DNA of 64,000 bases, taken from positions 372,001 to 436,000 of the forward strand of contig JBAJFG010000587.1 in the NCBI GenBank assembly GCA_037903475.1, read 5' to 3'. Position 1 is the stretch's first letter; the number at the start of each line of letters is the position of its first letter. Source of the stretch: Ancylostoma caninum (Eukaryota; Nematoda; Chromadorea; Rhabditida; Ancylostomatidae). Below, piece after piece: positions 34,544-45,768 of the stretch. Made by a program: the position numbers and the translations under genes. The notes under the pieces are model-generated. The model saw only the letters and a list, made by a program, of their open reading frames with translations. It had not been told where the DNA came from and searched no databases.

Positions 34544-36740
34544 TACTTGCTGAGCGTTCTTATATTTATCGTGTATGCAATAATGTAGTTTTTCTGTTCA
34601 GAGGAATTGAGTTTACAGAGCTGCGAAGGAGTGTAGCTTGCAAGCCATTCTTGCAGTATATTTAATTATTAGGAAAAAAACTTTGAATGCGTCATGGCAG
34701 AAAATGGCAAACTCATGGAACATTTCAATGTTCCTGTCACTGTAATCATCTCCTAGGGGAAATATCATTTCTTCTGCCTTTCTCTCGATAAAGCGATAAA
34801 CTTCAGTGCCCCATTAGTTCATCTTATCCGCCAGTTTGTACCTGGGAGCATTTTTACTACAGCCTGTATTAGCTCGTAGTCTAATTTTCGTCATTTTCTT
34901 GTCAAGTAAAAAAAGGTGGTTCATGCCGAAAGCTGACCAAATTCATCCCTATCGAAGCATTCTCCATATATGTACATAGTTGATATAAATCAGAGACCGG
35001 ACGTAGTATACCCCAAATATTTATTTATTTTATTAATTTATTTAATACATGGGGAGACCATGTGGGCAGAAAAAAATGTAACTAATGTATCTTACATATC
35101 AGCAACTATATGAAGAAGAAGAACGAAGCGGTGAATTCCATAGAAAAGTATCGGAATCATTTGATGACCTGGTAAATCGTTTTGCCAATTTTCTGAATTG
35201 TTTCACTTTAATAGGGATGCGATGATTTTTGCTGAGATTCAGAAACTGTGTTCCTGCACGATTAACAAAAAAGTGTTGCCTTGTGGATGTAACTGCTTTA
35301 TCGAAAGAAATTTTATTCAAATCACCGCTAGCAGTGGAAGTGATGAATTTAAAGAAACTCGTGATTTTGACATTGGTGATGCCAGCTAGTATTTTGTGAA
35401 TCATCACCAGATCACTGACTTTTCTCCGTTCCAGAAGTGGGCTAAGATTTAGATGTTTATTACGGGCAGAACTAATGGGGATGTTTTGTATGTGGAGTCT
35501 TTAAAGGCAGCACCCACGGAAATTTTCGATCTTGAGATTTTGGCACAGCTCGGGGTAATCTCGTGCGTTGAACACGGTGCAATGCTAAAAACAGTCAAAA
35601 CCTTCAAAATCCCCATCTTCTCGAACATCTTATCTCATCGCCTTAGAGCAGATTGGGCCGAGTTGTGCCACCTATTCAATGTGGACCGATACGAAAAAGT
35701 CGATACCGCTGCCGTTTTTGTCAGCAGTTTTGTTCCCGAAATCGGTTTCTGGCATCGTTTCGCAGTGTTCATAAGGTTCATGGAAGTAAATTAGATCTCA
35801 AAATCCTGGTCTGACTAGGCAAAGTTCCGCAGACACACCAACGAATTCTAAAATGACCGCAAAAGCATGAAAAAATTCGAAAATGAGACAGCGGCGAAAA
35901 TCAGCCATGTAAGCAATTAAACAAGTAGATTTGTTGTAAAATGACGAATAGAGAAATTTGCTGTGCTTGGAAACTTGAAAGAGTAAAGCTAAGGACTAAT
36001 AAAACAGCTTCATAATTAGGAGAAAAGAAATGACTGGCCACCAAATCAGCTGGCAGCAACGCTCCGCTGCCGCCACCACTCGATCGAACGACCTCACTCT
36101 GATCCTGCTGATCCAGGATCTTGGACATTTGACTATTTATACCCGAGAGACAGTTGAGTTTTCCGTCTTATTTTCTTCGTCGAATTACTCGGACTATTGC
36201 TAAGGATCGAAAACAATCAAAACCTAAGACATGAAAATTTCCGTGGGTGCTGCCTTTAATCATTAGAGCAGATGCAGTCAACGACGACGGCTAACCTTAC
36301 AGTGAAGCACTTTTCTCCTGAACTAGCAAAGCAATCATGAGATTCCTAGAAACCCCCAGCAAAGAATATTATCTCATTACCTGCACACATGTGAGCACAT
36401 CTTCTCAGCTTTTGAGGAACGTCCTGCACTTTCCAAGGGGAACAACATACGCTCAACCTCAACAGACTTCTACCTCCCTAATGAGCCAGACGGAGAATAT
36501 ATGACCTCTTCATTTTCTCACCCTTACAAGCATAACTGTGCAAAGCGTGAATTGAGCTGTTTCTTTTATTCGTTCTTCTCCGTTATTAGCCGAGAGCCTG
36601 AGGTTTTCTGAATAGAGTACTCTCTTCAGTCCACTTGATTTCCCCATCATATTTGATGACAGAGGATAATTTCGTGAATTTACTCAATGACAATTTTTGG
36701 AGTCTTCTAGAATGAGCAATGGTTCTATCAATAATTTCTA
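34544..36740. other. Spacer without recognised gene
   Basis: Frames of 102 codons (35099-35407, minus) and 113 codons (35453-35794, plus) are present but show no recognisable domain or splice-linked continuation. Low-complexity TTTATTTA occurs near 35020-35045. Confidence 0.35.
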
Positions 36741-38439
36741 CAGTCGGGTCCGGCAGCCACTGCAAATGGGCGCCGGCGGGCGCCGGCCGCCGCCACCCTC
36801 TGGAGCCCGGTATTAATGAGCTATAAATCACTCGAGCTTGAGAGAAAGCGAAGAAAAATACAATTTTAGTCCATAGTAGACAGAGTGCAGTGGATATGTT
36901 AAGGCTATAAAGCAGGGGACCATTTTCAAAACTTTCACGTTTCTTCATTTTTGTGATTTTCACGGGGAAAGATTTCTGAATACCCAATAAGCGAAGCCAA
37001 TTCTTCCATTTTCTGTTATAGTACACTGCTTTGCGAATGCAAAAATGGCCATTATTCTTCTATAGATGAACACAGTACTTCAGTTATCCCATCTGAATAA
37101 TAAAGCTCATCCAATTCGGGATCCTCAGAAATAATTGAAGTCCGTATAAATTGTTCCATATACATTGCCAAGTAGTTCTACCGCTGTCATTTATCTTTCG
37201 TGGAGCAGTCCCTTACGGCGGAGTTACTCTCTCCCGGTTTCCCTCAACTTTGAAAAAGTGGTTTTTCATTATTACTTACACTATTACCATTACTTACACT
37301 TACACTTATCGTAGTTTATCTTCGAAAGAGTTTTCCACTACTACTTACACTTACACTTATCGTAGTTTATCTTCGAAAGAGTTTTCCACTATTACTTACA
37401 CTTATCGTAGTTTATCTTCGAAATTTATGCAAAACGTTGCCGGATGCCTTCCTGGACTACCCGAAGGAGATCACGGGGGACGTTCCAAGCAGTGAACCCC
37501 AAACACTGCGATACTTAACTCTGGATCTCCAACGGAGTGGAACCAGCGATAGGGACAGATTGCAATCTGCCACTCAAACCACTGAGCCATCCGGGCTACT
37601 TTTTATGTTGGAGTTTGTTAGATAACTGCAGCAGTCGTAGGCAGCATACTATATGTATTTGCAAAACGCAGGCACAGGGCAGGATTCGATCCCCTGACCA
37701 CCACAACGTCGATCATTCGCTTAATCCACTGAGCTATGTGCGCACACGATGCAACGCACAAATGGTGTTCACTATTACTTACACTTACACTTATCGTAGT
37801 TTATCTTCGAAATTTATGCAAAACGTTGCCGGATGCCTTCCTGGATTACCCGAAGGAGATCACGGGGGACGTTCCAAGCAGTGAGCCCCAAACACTGCGA
37901 GACTTAACTCCGGTTCTCCAACGGAGTGGAACCAGCGATAGGGACAGATTGCAATCTGCCGCTCAAACCACTGAGCCATCCGAGCTACTTTTTATGTTGG
38001 AGTTTGTTAGATAACTGCAGCAGCCGTAGGCAGCATACTATATGTATTTGCAAAACGCGGGCACAGGGCAGGATTCGATCCCCTGACCACCACAACGTCG
38101 ATCATTCGCTCAATCCACTGAGCTATGCGCGCACACGATGCAACGTACAAATGGTGTTCACTATTACTTACACTTAGACTTATCGTAGTTTATCTTAGAA
38201 ATTTAGGTGAAAAGGGATTTGGGTGGGGCCACTCCTGAGGAGCCTAGGCCTAAGCCTTAAACCCATTCTTAAGCATAGGGTTAGGCTTATCTACCCTGTC
38301 TACTATGGACTAAAATTGTATTTTTCTTCGCTTTCTCCCAAGCTCGAGTGATTTATAGCTCACTAATACCGGAGCGCCGGAGGGTGGCGGCGGCCGGCGC
38401 CCGCCGGCGCCCATTTGCAGTGGCTGCCGGACCGGACTG
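36741..38439. mobile_element. Large inverted-repeat element enclosing tandem tRNA-like repeats
   Basis: About 1.7 kb, TA on both flanks. Left terminus CAGTCGGGTCCGGCAGCCAC, right terminus (reverse complement) CAGTCCGGTCCGGCAGCCAC. The terminal inverted repeats are about 143 bp (36741-36884 and 38297-38439) and highly similar, including a GC-rich block GGGCGCCGGCGGGCGCCGGC. The interior holds a short-period repeat (CTTACACTTATCGTAGTTTATCTTCG, 37280-37430) and a 389-bp tandem duplication with tRNA-like modules. No transposase is present. By structure it is a non-autonomous DNA transposon that has captured other repeats, or a foldback element that expanded inside. Confidence 0.75.
37421..38198 (-). 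repeat. 389-bp tandem duplication containing two tRNA-like modules per unit
   Basis: Units start at 37421 and 37810 (AAATTTATGCAAAACGTTGC in both) and are more than 95% alike by eye. On the minus strand each unit has two tRNA-like modules. One (about 37523-37600) has TGGCTCAGTGGTTTGAG (A-box-like) and GGTTCCACTCC (B-box-like). The other (about 37673-37744) has TAGCTCAGTGGATTAAGCG and GGATCGAATCC. In the second module the D-arm (GCTC/GAGC in unit 2) and the T-arm (CAGGG/TCCTG with a 7-nt loop) can pair, but acceptor and anticodon stems do not. These are tRNA-derived (SINE-like) modules rather than tRNA genes. A partial third unit starts near 38158. Confidence 0.65.
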
Positions 38440-39413
38440 TATGTGCTTTCTTGTCTAAACCTTTGCACTATGTTCTGATGATGCTTTCAACTCTTCTTTC
38501 TCTTCTGAAAGGATTTATCAAAGATTTCTGGATAGAAGCAAGTAATGGCCTGATAGCGCCAAGTCTAAGCTACATGAACAGCTACAGCTACATGAACATA
38601 AGCAGGACTTCCCAGCATAGGTTAGAAGATGAGGGCTGTCGAAAGTTCGACCGACATTCAAGATTTCGGTTCAATAACCCAATGTCGGGGTATTTTAAAG
38701 GAGTCGCTTTTTACACGAAGGTGATCTAGGTAGAAAGCAAATATTCTACCGATTCTGCTTCTGTTTTTCCCTGTTTGAAGTCGTTTGACACACTAGTGGA
38801 AAATCCATTATTTTGGTCGATTCATTTCTAAAATTCTTCAAAAATCGGGAAGTGGAACCAATTCAACAATTCACATATGTTCAGAAGCGCCATGAATTGC
38901 TCTTTCAGAAACTGCCAAATATTTTAGAATATGGTAATTGACGAGTCCATTAGGGCGGTAGAAAACAGCGCGCATTCATAGATTTACACCCTAATACATC
39001 TTTGGGTAGATTATAAGGGTGGCGGATAACTAACATTCGGGATTTCGCTGCTAATCTCCCCATTTTGACCACGTGGGTAGTGGCACCCCCTGTCTCCATT
39101 TATTTAAGTTTATATTATTTAAGCGGTTATACTCTATATGTAGGTCTGTGGAGTTTCATCTCTAACTTATCAGTGCTGGCATTTCCATGCTTACGCTTAT
39201 TTGATGTGGGTGCTTTCTCTTCACTTTTCTCTTATTTGTTTTGTCCGTAAAATTAACCCAATGGCAGCGAGCGTGTCATAGACACATCGACGTAGCATCT
39301 GTTCTCTGGTTTTCCGTAACAATATTCTTTTTTTTGTGGCGCACTTGCGAGTGAATAGAATAAACGAGGCAATAAATTTACAGAGGTAGTCGATTCGTTA
39401 TTATTACCCATAG
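38440..39413. other. Spacer upstream of receptor C
   Basis: No gene recognised. A missing first exon and promoter of receptor C would be expected here, but I cannot place them. Confidence 0.4.
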
Positions 39414-42400
39414 CAACTTATCAACAGCACTTCCACAACGGCTTCCAGTGAAGAAATACGTATTTTCATGGGATGCTTTATAGTATTAAGCAATCTTATG
39501 TTTCTGGGTGAGGTTTAAGCGTTATTTATTAACATTTATTGCTTCACTCATGCATCCATCCATTCATTCCAGTAGTGCTCAACTGTGGAGCAGCAATGCG
39601 GCGTCGATACGTATTCTTTACACTAGTGGCTGTTGGCGACATCTTGGATGGCATGTATCTGATCTACCCTAGCATCATGCGGATAGCAGAGATGGCCAAC
39701 GGCACTTTCTGGGGAGGTAAGCGAGGCATGAGAGAAGTACAAGCAATCAAGCAAATACAGTCCGTGTCAGATTAATTGGCGGTTGGTGTGCGTGGCTCCA
39801 TAACGTTACTAAAATGAACGTGCCTGTCAGCAGGGTCAAGAGTCCGATGGGAATTTCCCATGAGGGGATCTCATGGGAGAGGGCTTTGAAGCACTCACAG
39901 GTTCGATCCAGGCGCCTTCCATAAGTTTTTGCACGGGTCGGAATCACTTCAGAACCAAATGTGGAGTTAAGAGGGTGGAAATGTTTGAAAAATAGTGTGT
40001 GAGTAGCGAGATCAATCGATTGCACATGTTAGGATTCGCCTGCAGGGCCCGTCAGAACGTGGAAAAGTAGGGTGACCTAGACTTCGTGTTGAAGTCCTCT
40101 GCCTCGAAATCAGCAAACCCTTTTCTACGCGTTCATAGAGAACAACCAGCTCTACCTTTTGCCAGAGTTTTAATTTTCTAGAACTTCATATGCTTTTGGG
40201 AGCTCGATGGGAAATTTTTCAATTTTTTGGGTTTCAGAGGGGAAATTTCTCATCTAACTCACGCAAGCAGGAGCAATTATCGGGGTGCGAAAATGGGGGA
40301 AAATGAGGATGAAGAATCAATGCTTGGACCTCTATTACGTGAAGGTAGTGAAATTTCGGTAAAAGGCAAACTCTTTTCATGGGAGTTGAAGAAGTGAAAA
40401 TCTCGCAATTTGAACAAATGGTGAAAATGGAGTAAATCTGTTTGGCAAATCACTGTGAAGCAATTTGCAGACATCACGAAAACTTTTCTCTTATGAGTTT
40501 TAGTTGAGGGAATTTCCCACTTGAGTACAGAATCTGGCTTCACGAAGGTCGCTCGTTTTCCCGCTGTTCGCCAAAGTTCCCATCGATTTCCCATCGAGCT
40601 CCCAGAAACATATGAAGGTCTAGAAAATTGAAACTCTGGCAGAAGATAGAGCTGATCGTCCTTATGGACAGATAGAAAAACATTCGCTGATTTTGAGTCA
40701 GAGAACCTCAGTGCGAGGTCTAAGTAACCCTAGTTTTCCACAAACTGGCGTCCCTTGTAGGCGAATTCTCGCATGTGTTATCGATCGATTTCGCTTCCCT
40801 CACTTCATTTTCAAACCTTTAAATCCTCTCTACTCCACACTGAATCCTGAAGCGGTTCCGACCTGTGCGAAAATTTCTCGGAGGCGCCGGGAATCGAACT
40901 TGTAGGAGCGCAAATGCCAACGCTGAAACCGATTCCTCGCCTGCGCTGCCAATCACGCTGCCAATCAGTCCTGTTTTAACACGTAATGACATGATTGTTC
41001 CTGCTGACAGTCTGGTCCAATCGGATAAGGAAGGATGTATATAGACCTCAAGGTTGTTTTAGTTCCAATTTTGGGTTTTTAATGTGTTTCTTCTGTGTGT
41101 TCTTCCTTGAAATTGTTCAGTGTTTCAGTGTACAGAGAAAACATGCGGGAGCAGAAGGGGGAGGAGTCGTGAAAAGGTGGGGGTTGGACGAGGGAATAGG
41201 GGGGGGGTCGTATTGAGGGTCGGTTTTTCCCATCGTCATGCTTGATCCTGCCTGTCAGTATGCGCCAGTTCATTCAGGATATTCTGCTCACAAACCCCCT
41301 GTGGCGGACGCAGCCCCTCCCCCCACGGAGAATGGGTGGCCAAATTTTTGAAATTACTTTGATACAAGTAAAATTCTTGTATCAGTTTATCCCCAACTGA
41401 TTATTTTTGTTATTACTTTGTAAATAACTTTTGTTAATTACTTAATACTATAATTAATATTTTCATTAATTTTATTTTCCATTTGGGTCCTCAAAGCGGC
41501 GGGGACCCCACTCTTTCCCCCCCCCCCCTCCTTCCGCCCACTTCCTGCGTTCGCCACTGAAAACCGCCAACAAATTTGACACAGACTGTATCGCAAATTA
41601 TTGCAGGAACCTCATTATGGGAATGCACTCGCAAAGGCTATATGGTGTTTCGCATTTATGGCACTGAGCTTGCCTCGTTAACAATGTTCGTCATGGCTGC
41701 AGAGAAAGCTTTCGCCGTTTCGTTTACGATGACCTATCGGTGAGTTGAGTTGCAGAGATGATATAGTCTGTCCGAAACGATGAGTCCGCCCACGCACGCG
41801 GGGATAGAGAGGCGGCGCGGCTGGGACGGTTGCTGTTGGCTGCCACGTCTTCCACGTTACAGCCAAATCATTGGTCAATACCATGAAGATAACGATGAAA
41901 CGTGATACGCAGATCAGGGATGATGACGTGGAGCGCTGGCATATGTGGCAGCTCCCCGATCCCCGCGTGCGTGGGCGAACTCGTCGTTTCGGACACACTA
42001 TATCAACGTGTTTTGATGTCATAAATTGCGCACGCTTCAACGTTTTTGTCTTGCTAAGCAGACATATACTCATGCTCCACTTGCTTCATACTAACGACTT
42101 CCAAAAACTTTTTTATGTAAACGAAAAAATTCTTAATGTTCTAACAAGATCTTAGGGGAAAAAGGCAGAAAGCTGGCATTAAGGATGCATTAAAGCACAT
42201 GCTACGTACATAATCGTAATATCTTATTGAAAGGTGGGAGAGGTTAGGTGAGGGGAAGTGGGAGGGGCAAACCAAAAAGATCTTCAAACACAATGTAAGC
42301 AAAATTGCTGTTTCCGTGTTTTCTCCTTCGTTTCCTTTTGAGCTGTTACTTAAAAACTTTCACATCTTTCTGAGGAGCTATATAAGAAATTCATAGCAAT

Positions 42401-43497
42401 TTCCCGGATAACAAACTAGTTCATTGAATTTTTTTCAGACGCTATGCCACGGACACGGCTCGCTTTGCAGCGGCTCTAACCTGCTTACTAGTCTGTTTGC
42501 TCTCCTTGATCATAATGTTTCTCACTTCTTATTTCGATCCACGCCAGGCTGTGCAAGACGACAAGTATTGTGGAATTTCTGGAAGGTATAAGGTAATCCT
42601 TAACCCTGCAAAGAGCAAACGTAAGGTGGAGTCTTTTCAGTGTCGTCGAGGGGTTCGCGCAGTTTCATCAGTTCTTCAATCTCTTTTGCCAGGTGCTCCG
42701 ATCTCTTCTATTTCGGTAGAGTAACTTCGAATACCACCGTTGTTTCCAGATTGGAGCTTTCTCAGGATCCGCTTTCGCGTTCTTTGTCGCCAGAAATATA
42801 AGAAAACACGCGAATAAAGGAGAGCTTAGCTCTATCCAGCCTATTCTTGTGGTCAGCTTCATCTCATGTATCGTTACTTCATCCGATAACATTGTGAGTT
42901 GTTATGAAGCAGTCTGCTTTCTCAGTAAGTGGACCATTTTATTATTTCTTTCCTTCTTCGCTCCCTTGCTCACCAAACCTTTTCGTTAAAAAAAAACTCC
43001 TTTCGCAAAGAGGGCGTGTACGACAGCAGCCTGCTCACAGGGTACTCCCAATTAATGGGGCCAGCATCAAGCAGAACACCTTGCCGTGTGGGTCTAACAT
43101 AGTTCAGAGAGTGAGGCGGCATATACTGATCCTAGAGATGCTATCTATCCCACCGCTAGTCTTGATCTCCACACAAGTGTTCTCCTTGGATTCTAAATTT
43201 TCAGGTTTACATTCTGAAACACGTCGCCAAAATCGATATTGCCGAAGCGCTACAGAATTACGTAGTCACCTACTCGTCTTCAGCATTCCAGGTACAGTTA
43301 TTACTGACCCATCTATTGTGCCCGATGAGTAAGCAATGATTTAGGTTTCAAAATTCGCCCTCTACCTGCTCACAGGAAAGGAATTCCGCGACTGTTTGCG
43401 AAAAGTCATCAAAATCAAAAAATCTCCTCAGCAAACACAAACACAAACATTTGTTACGCCAGCGTCTGTCATGAAAAATAATTATCTACGAAGATGA
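39414..43497 (+). CDS. Seven-transmembrane chemoreceptor, paralogue C
   Basis: Third member of the receptor family. Exons: 39414-39507, 39573-39716, 41607-41739, 42439-42585, 42641-42692, 42750-42893, 43205-43291, 43345-43497 (TGA). Exons 2-8 have exactly the same lengths as in B (144, 133, 147, 52, 144, 87, 153). TM2 is YVFFTLVAVGDILDGMYLIY, TM3 ends VMAAEKAFAVSFTMTYR, TM4 is FAAALTCLLVCLLSLIIMFL, TM5 GFAQFHQFFNLFCQIGAFSG, TM6 PILVVSFISCIVTSSDNI, TM7 SSSAFQVSKFALYLLTG. EFRDCLRKVIKIKK follows. Loop cysteines WEC and KYCGISG are present. Exon 1 encodes the N-glycosylation site NST and TM1 (RIFMGCFIVLSNLMFL), but a TAG lies directly upstream (39411) and no suitable ATG exists. The same TAG could be the end of a 3' splice site (ACCCATAG), which would imply a further upstream exon. 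Introns 2 and 3 carry repeats. Confidence 0.8.
39785..40985. repeat. Paired inverted repeats with SINE-like content in intron 2 of receptor C
   Basis: Left arm about 39785-40270 and right arm about 40545-40985 are inverted copies. For example GGTTCGATCCAGGCGCC on the left matches CAAGTTCGATTCCCGGCGCC read from the right, and CTGTCAGCAG matches CTGCTGACAG at the outer ends. The GGTTCGATCC word is a B-box-like promoter element, so a tRNA-derived origin is possible. The central 270 bp is not repeated. Confidence 0.55.
41764..42000. mobile_element. 237-bp MITE in intron 3 of receptor C
   Basis: Inverted ends: left TAGTCTGTCCGAAACGATGA, right (reverse complement) TAGTGTGTCCGAAACGACGA. The match continues into GCCCACGCACGCGGGGAT, giving terminal repeats of about 45-50 bp. 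TA on both flanks. No coding capacity. A related end (TATAGTCTGTTCGAAACGCG) occurs at 49383. Confidence 0.85.
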
Positions 43498-43604
43498 TTC
43501 TAAGTGATTTTGTTGAATTTTTCGGCTGTGCATAAATGTGCATGTACTATATCACCGCATATTCCTCAAGCTCGCTTGCTCATAGCTAACCAAAAGAGTT
43601 AATA

Positions 43605-45468
43605 TTAGATTGTCAGGAAATGGTTGACACACCTCACAAGAATTCTTTCTTGCATCCTTCCCACGTGACCTATCTCCATGGTATGTGAATATGTGATACC
43701 CTGCCATGGGTATCTAAGGATATGGCGCTGCGCCATTTGTTACCTAATAATGGTAACCTATTCGAGCAATTTCTTGTACGAGCTCCTATGGAGCACCAGT
43801 AGGAACATGGGTATGGCAACATCATCATGGTATGGTATTCCCAGTGCCTGCTGGTCAGGCATGCAATCGTGAGTTGCCGGTTCCAATGTTTCTTTTCGGA
43901 CGTCTACCTAAAGCTATTCTCCTAATCGGCGAGCTCTTGGGCTCAGGAGCAGGGCAAGCTCCACCGGAGTTGCTGATAAGCATTTAGAATAGTCAATTGA
44001 ACGACATTTAGAATAGTCAATTGAGGGCGACGGCCGTCACTACCGGCGAAAATGAACATCTAATAAATCTAACAATAAGCACAACGTCTAATAATATCTA
44101 ATAATAAGCATAACAATAAATAAAAAAAAACGTTTCGAGTTGCATATTTTGCACGATATAATGGACCTTCAAATGGCTTTGCTGACTCGTTTACATGGAG
44201 CAGACACGGACCAGGGGTGCCACACCAGGCCCCAGCACGGCTGTCCCGGAGGCAAGCTGGGCTTCGTGAAGAGGGCAAAAATCAAAGGGGGCTCCGTACA
44301 GAATCCGAATCTGAGCCCCGAAAAAAAATTGGGTTTTTGTGGGTCCCAAGATGTGCAATGCGTTGATAAAGCGAGGAGGAAAAAAGCTCGAGGAAACGAC
44401 TCCTGGTACTTCCAGCTTCGCAATAACGGCGAGAGCGGACGAAAAAGTTCGATTGGAGCAGATCATTCATAGGTTCCCACTATCCGGAGGAAACGAGGCA
44501 CTGCTGCGCTACTGAAACTGCACGGATTGATTTGGAATCTTCGGTGAAATAAGAACAAAGGGAATACTTGGAGTTCTTGGAAAAGACATTTCAAACATTT
44601 GCAAAGTAAGAAAGCTGTGTTAGGTAACTAAGTCCAGACTTCACGGATTCACTTCAAATTTTGGGCAAAAATGTGCGTGTTTCATTTGCATTCAAATCAG
44701 TGCAGCATCCCCATTCAAATCAGCCCAGCGTGTTTCTGCACGTCTTCCAGTGGATCTTTGATGTATTATGTCGTCTTTTTCCTTGCTACTCATTCAAAAG
44801 CTGTTGTTCTATTTAAGCTGCCTCCCACTTATGTCATCAGTGGTGGCATTGCTTGTAGAGGAATTCAGAATTCTCACTTCTCCCTCCTAGATTTATTACC
44901 ACCAACTTTTATGAAAGTTTTCTGTAAACTCTGTATTGGTTTCTGTACTTTTTTCTTTAGAAATATTTCCTATAACTAAAGTCGTTTTTGTCCTGCACAC
45001 TTTTATGCGCTTGTCGACGTATTTTGAGAGAACTTTATACTAGTATCCTTAGATGTGAAAAACGCGTCAATTTGAATTCTTCTCAATGTCTCGTTAGCCA
45101 AGGGGGACTTCGTTAAATTTGGGTTTTTCAAAGCAGGCTTCGTTTTTGTTCCGACCCTACGGAAGGCTCGTGCTGGGGCCTGTGCCACACACGCCACCCT
45201 TGTGCGACCTCGCGTTTTCCATCTAACATCTTGTCTGGTAGCTTGAGCACTCCTTGGCCGAGTAACACTTCGCTAACTTTGACGATTTTCGATCATTGAC
45301 TGATGATTTCTTCGATCTGTACTAATATGATTAGTGATCCCACAATGCTGGAACTGTCCCAGGTGATAGATATACATATATTATGTTCTGAAGTTTTTTT
45401 AGCAGAAGAGGAAACTTTTGGAGACTGAAAAAGATCCAGACTGTCTCAATCATTTCCCGACAACCTAA
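43605..45468. mobile_element. Mariner-type element split by a hAT insertion
   Basis: Left end TTAGATTGTCAGGAAATGGT, right end (reverse complement) TTAGGTTGTCGGGAAATGAT, TA on both flanks. The span is 1864 bp. Removing the enclosed hAT element and one target duplication leaves about 899 bp, close to the 910-921 bp of the other mariner-type copies here. This shows that the outer element arrived first. No intact transposase frame is present. Confidence 0.7.
44226..45182 (+). mobile_element. hAT-type non-autonomous element, copy A
   Basis: A 957-bp element bounded by the 14-bp inverted repeat CAGGCCCCAGCACG. It is flanked by a perfect 8-bp direct repeat TGCCACAC (44218-44225 and 45183-45190). 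An 8-bp duplication with CA...TG ends is the hallmark of the hAT superfamily. The interior closely matches copy B (57267-58529) in inverse orientation but lacks a roughly 330-bp segment found there. No transposase is recognisable. A 73-codon stretch from MYYVVFFLATHSKAV to FRNISYN is open in both copies. Confidence 0.88.
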
Positions 45469-45768
45469 TAATACTGTGGGTGTACAGCTCCATACGGCTT
45501 CACCTAAACCTATTCAATCGTCCATGTGGGCATTCTAAGTTGTGGTTAGACAGTTACATCTAGGTACAGTCACTGTGTCAGAGACGGATATTGGCAGAGT
45601 CGAATTTATACCGAAGTTCTTGCAAGTTTTGTCTCGTTCAACTTCCAGCAGAATTGCAGTGCCATGATTTATGTAACTATCACAGCATATGTCCTCTGTG
45701 TACACGTTCTCACGGAACCGAGCCCGGATTCGAAGCAGGATGAATTCTACGGTTAACTTCAAGATTTA

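Noticed and set aside
35453..35794. 113-codon plus-strand frame
   Set aside because: No domain, no splice sites giving a longer product, and no paralogue in the window.
37523..38135. Genuine tRNA genes
   Set aside because: Only D- and T-arm halves fold; acceptor and anticodon stems do not, so they are tRNA-derived repeats.
37151..38177. Several overlapping plus-strand frames with repeated proteins
   Set aside because: They arise from the 389-bp tandem duplication with tRNA-like modules on the other strand.
44069..44472. Overlapping frames at the left end of hAT copy A
   Set aside because: Non-coding interior of the element; the same frames recur in copy B simply because the DNA is duplicated.
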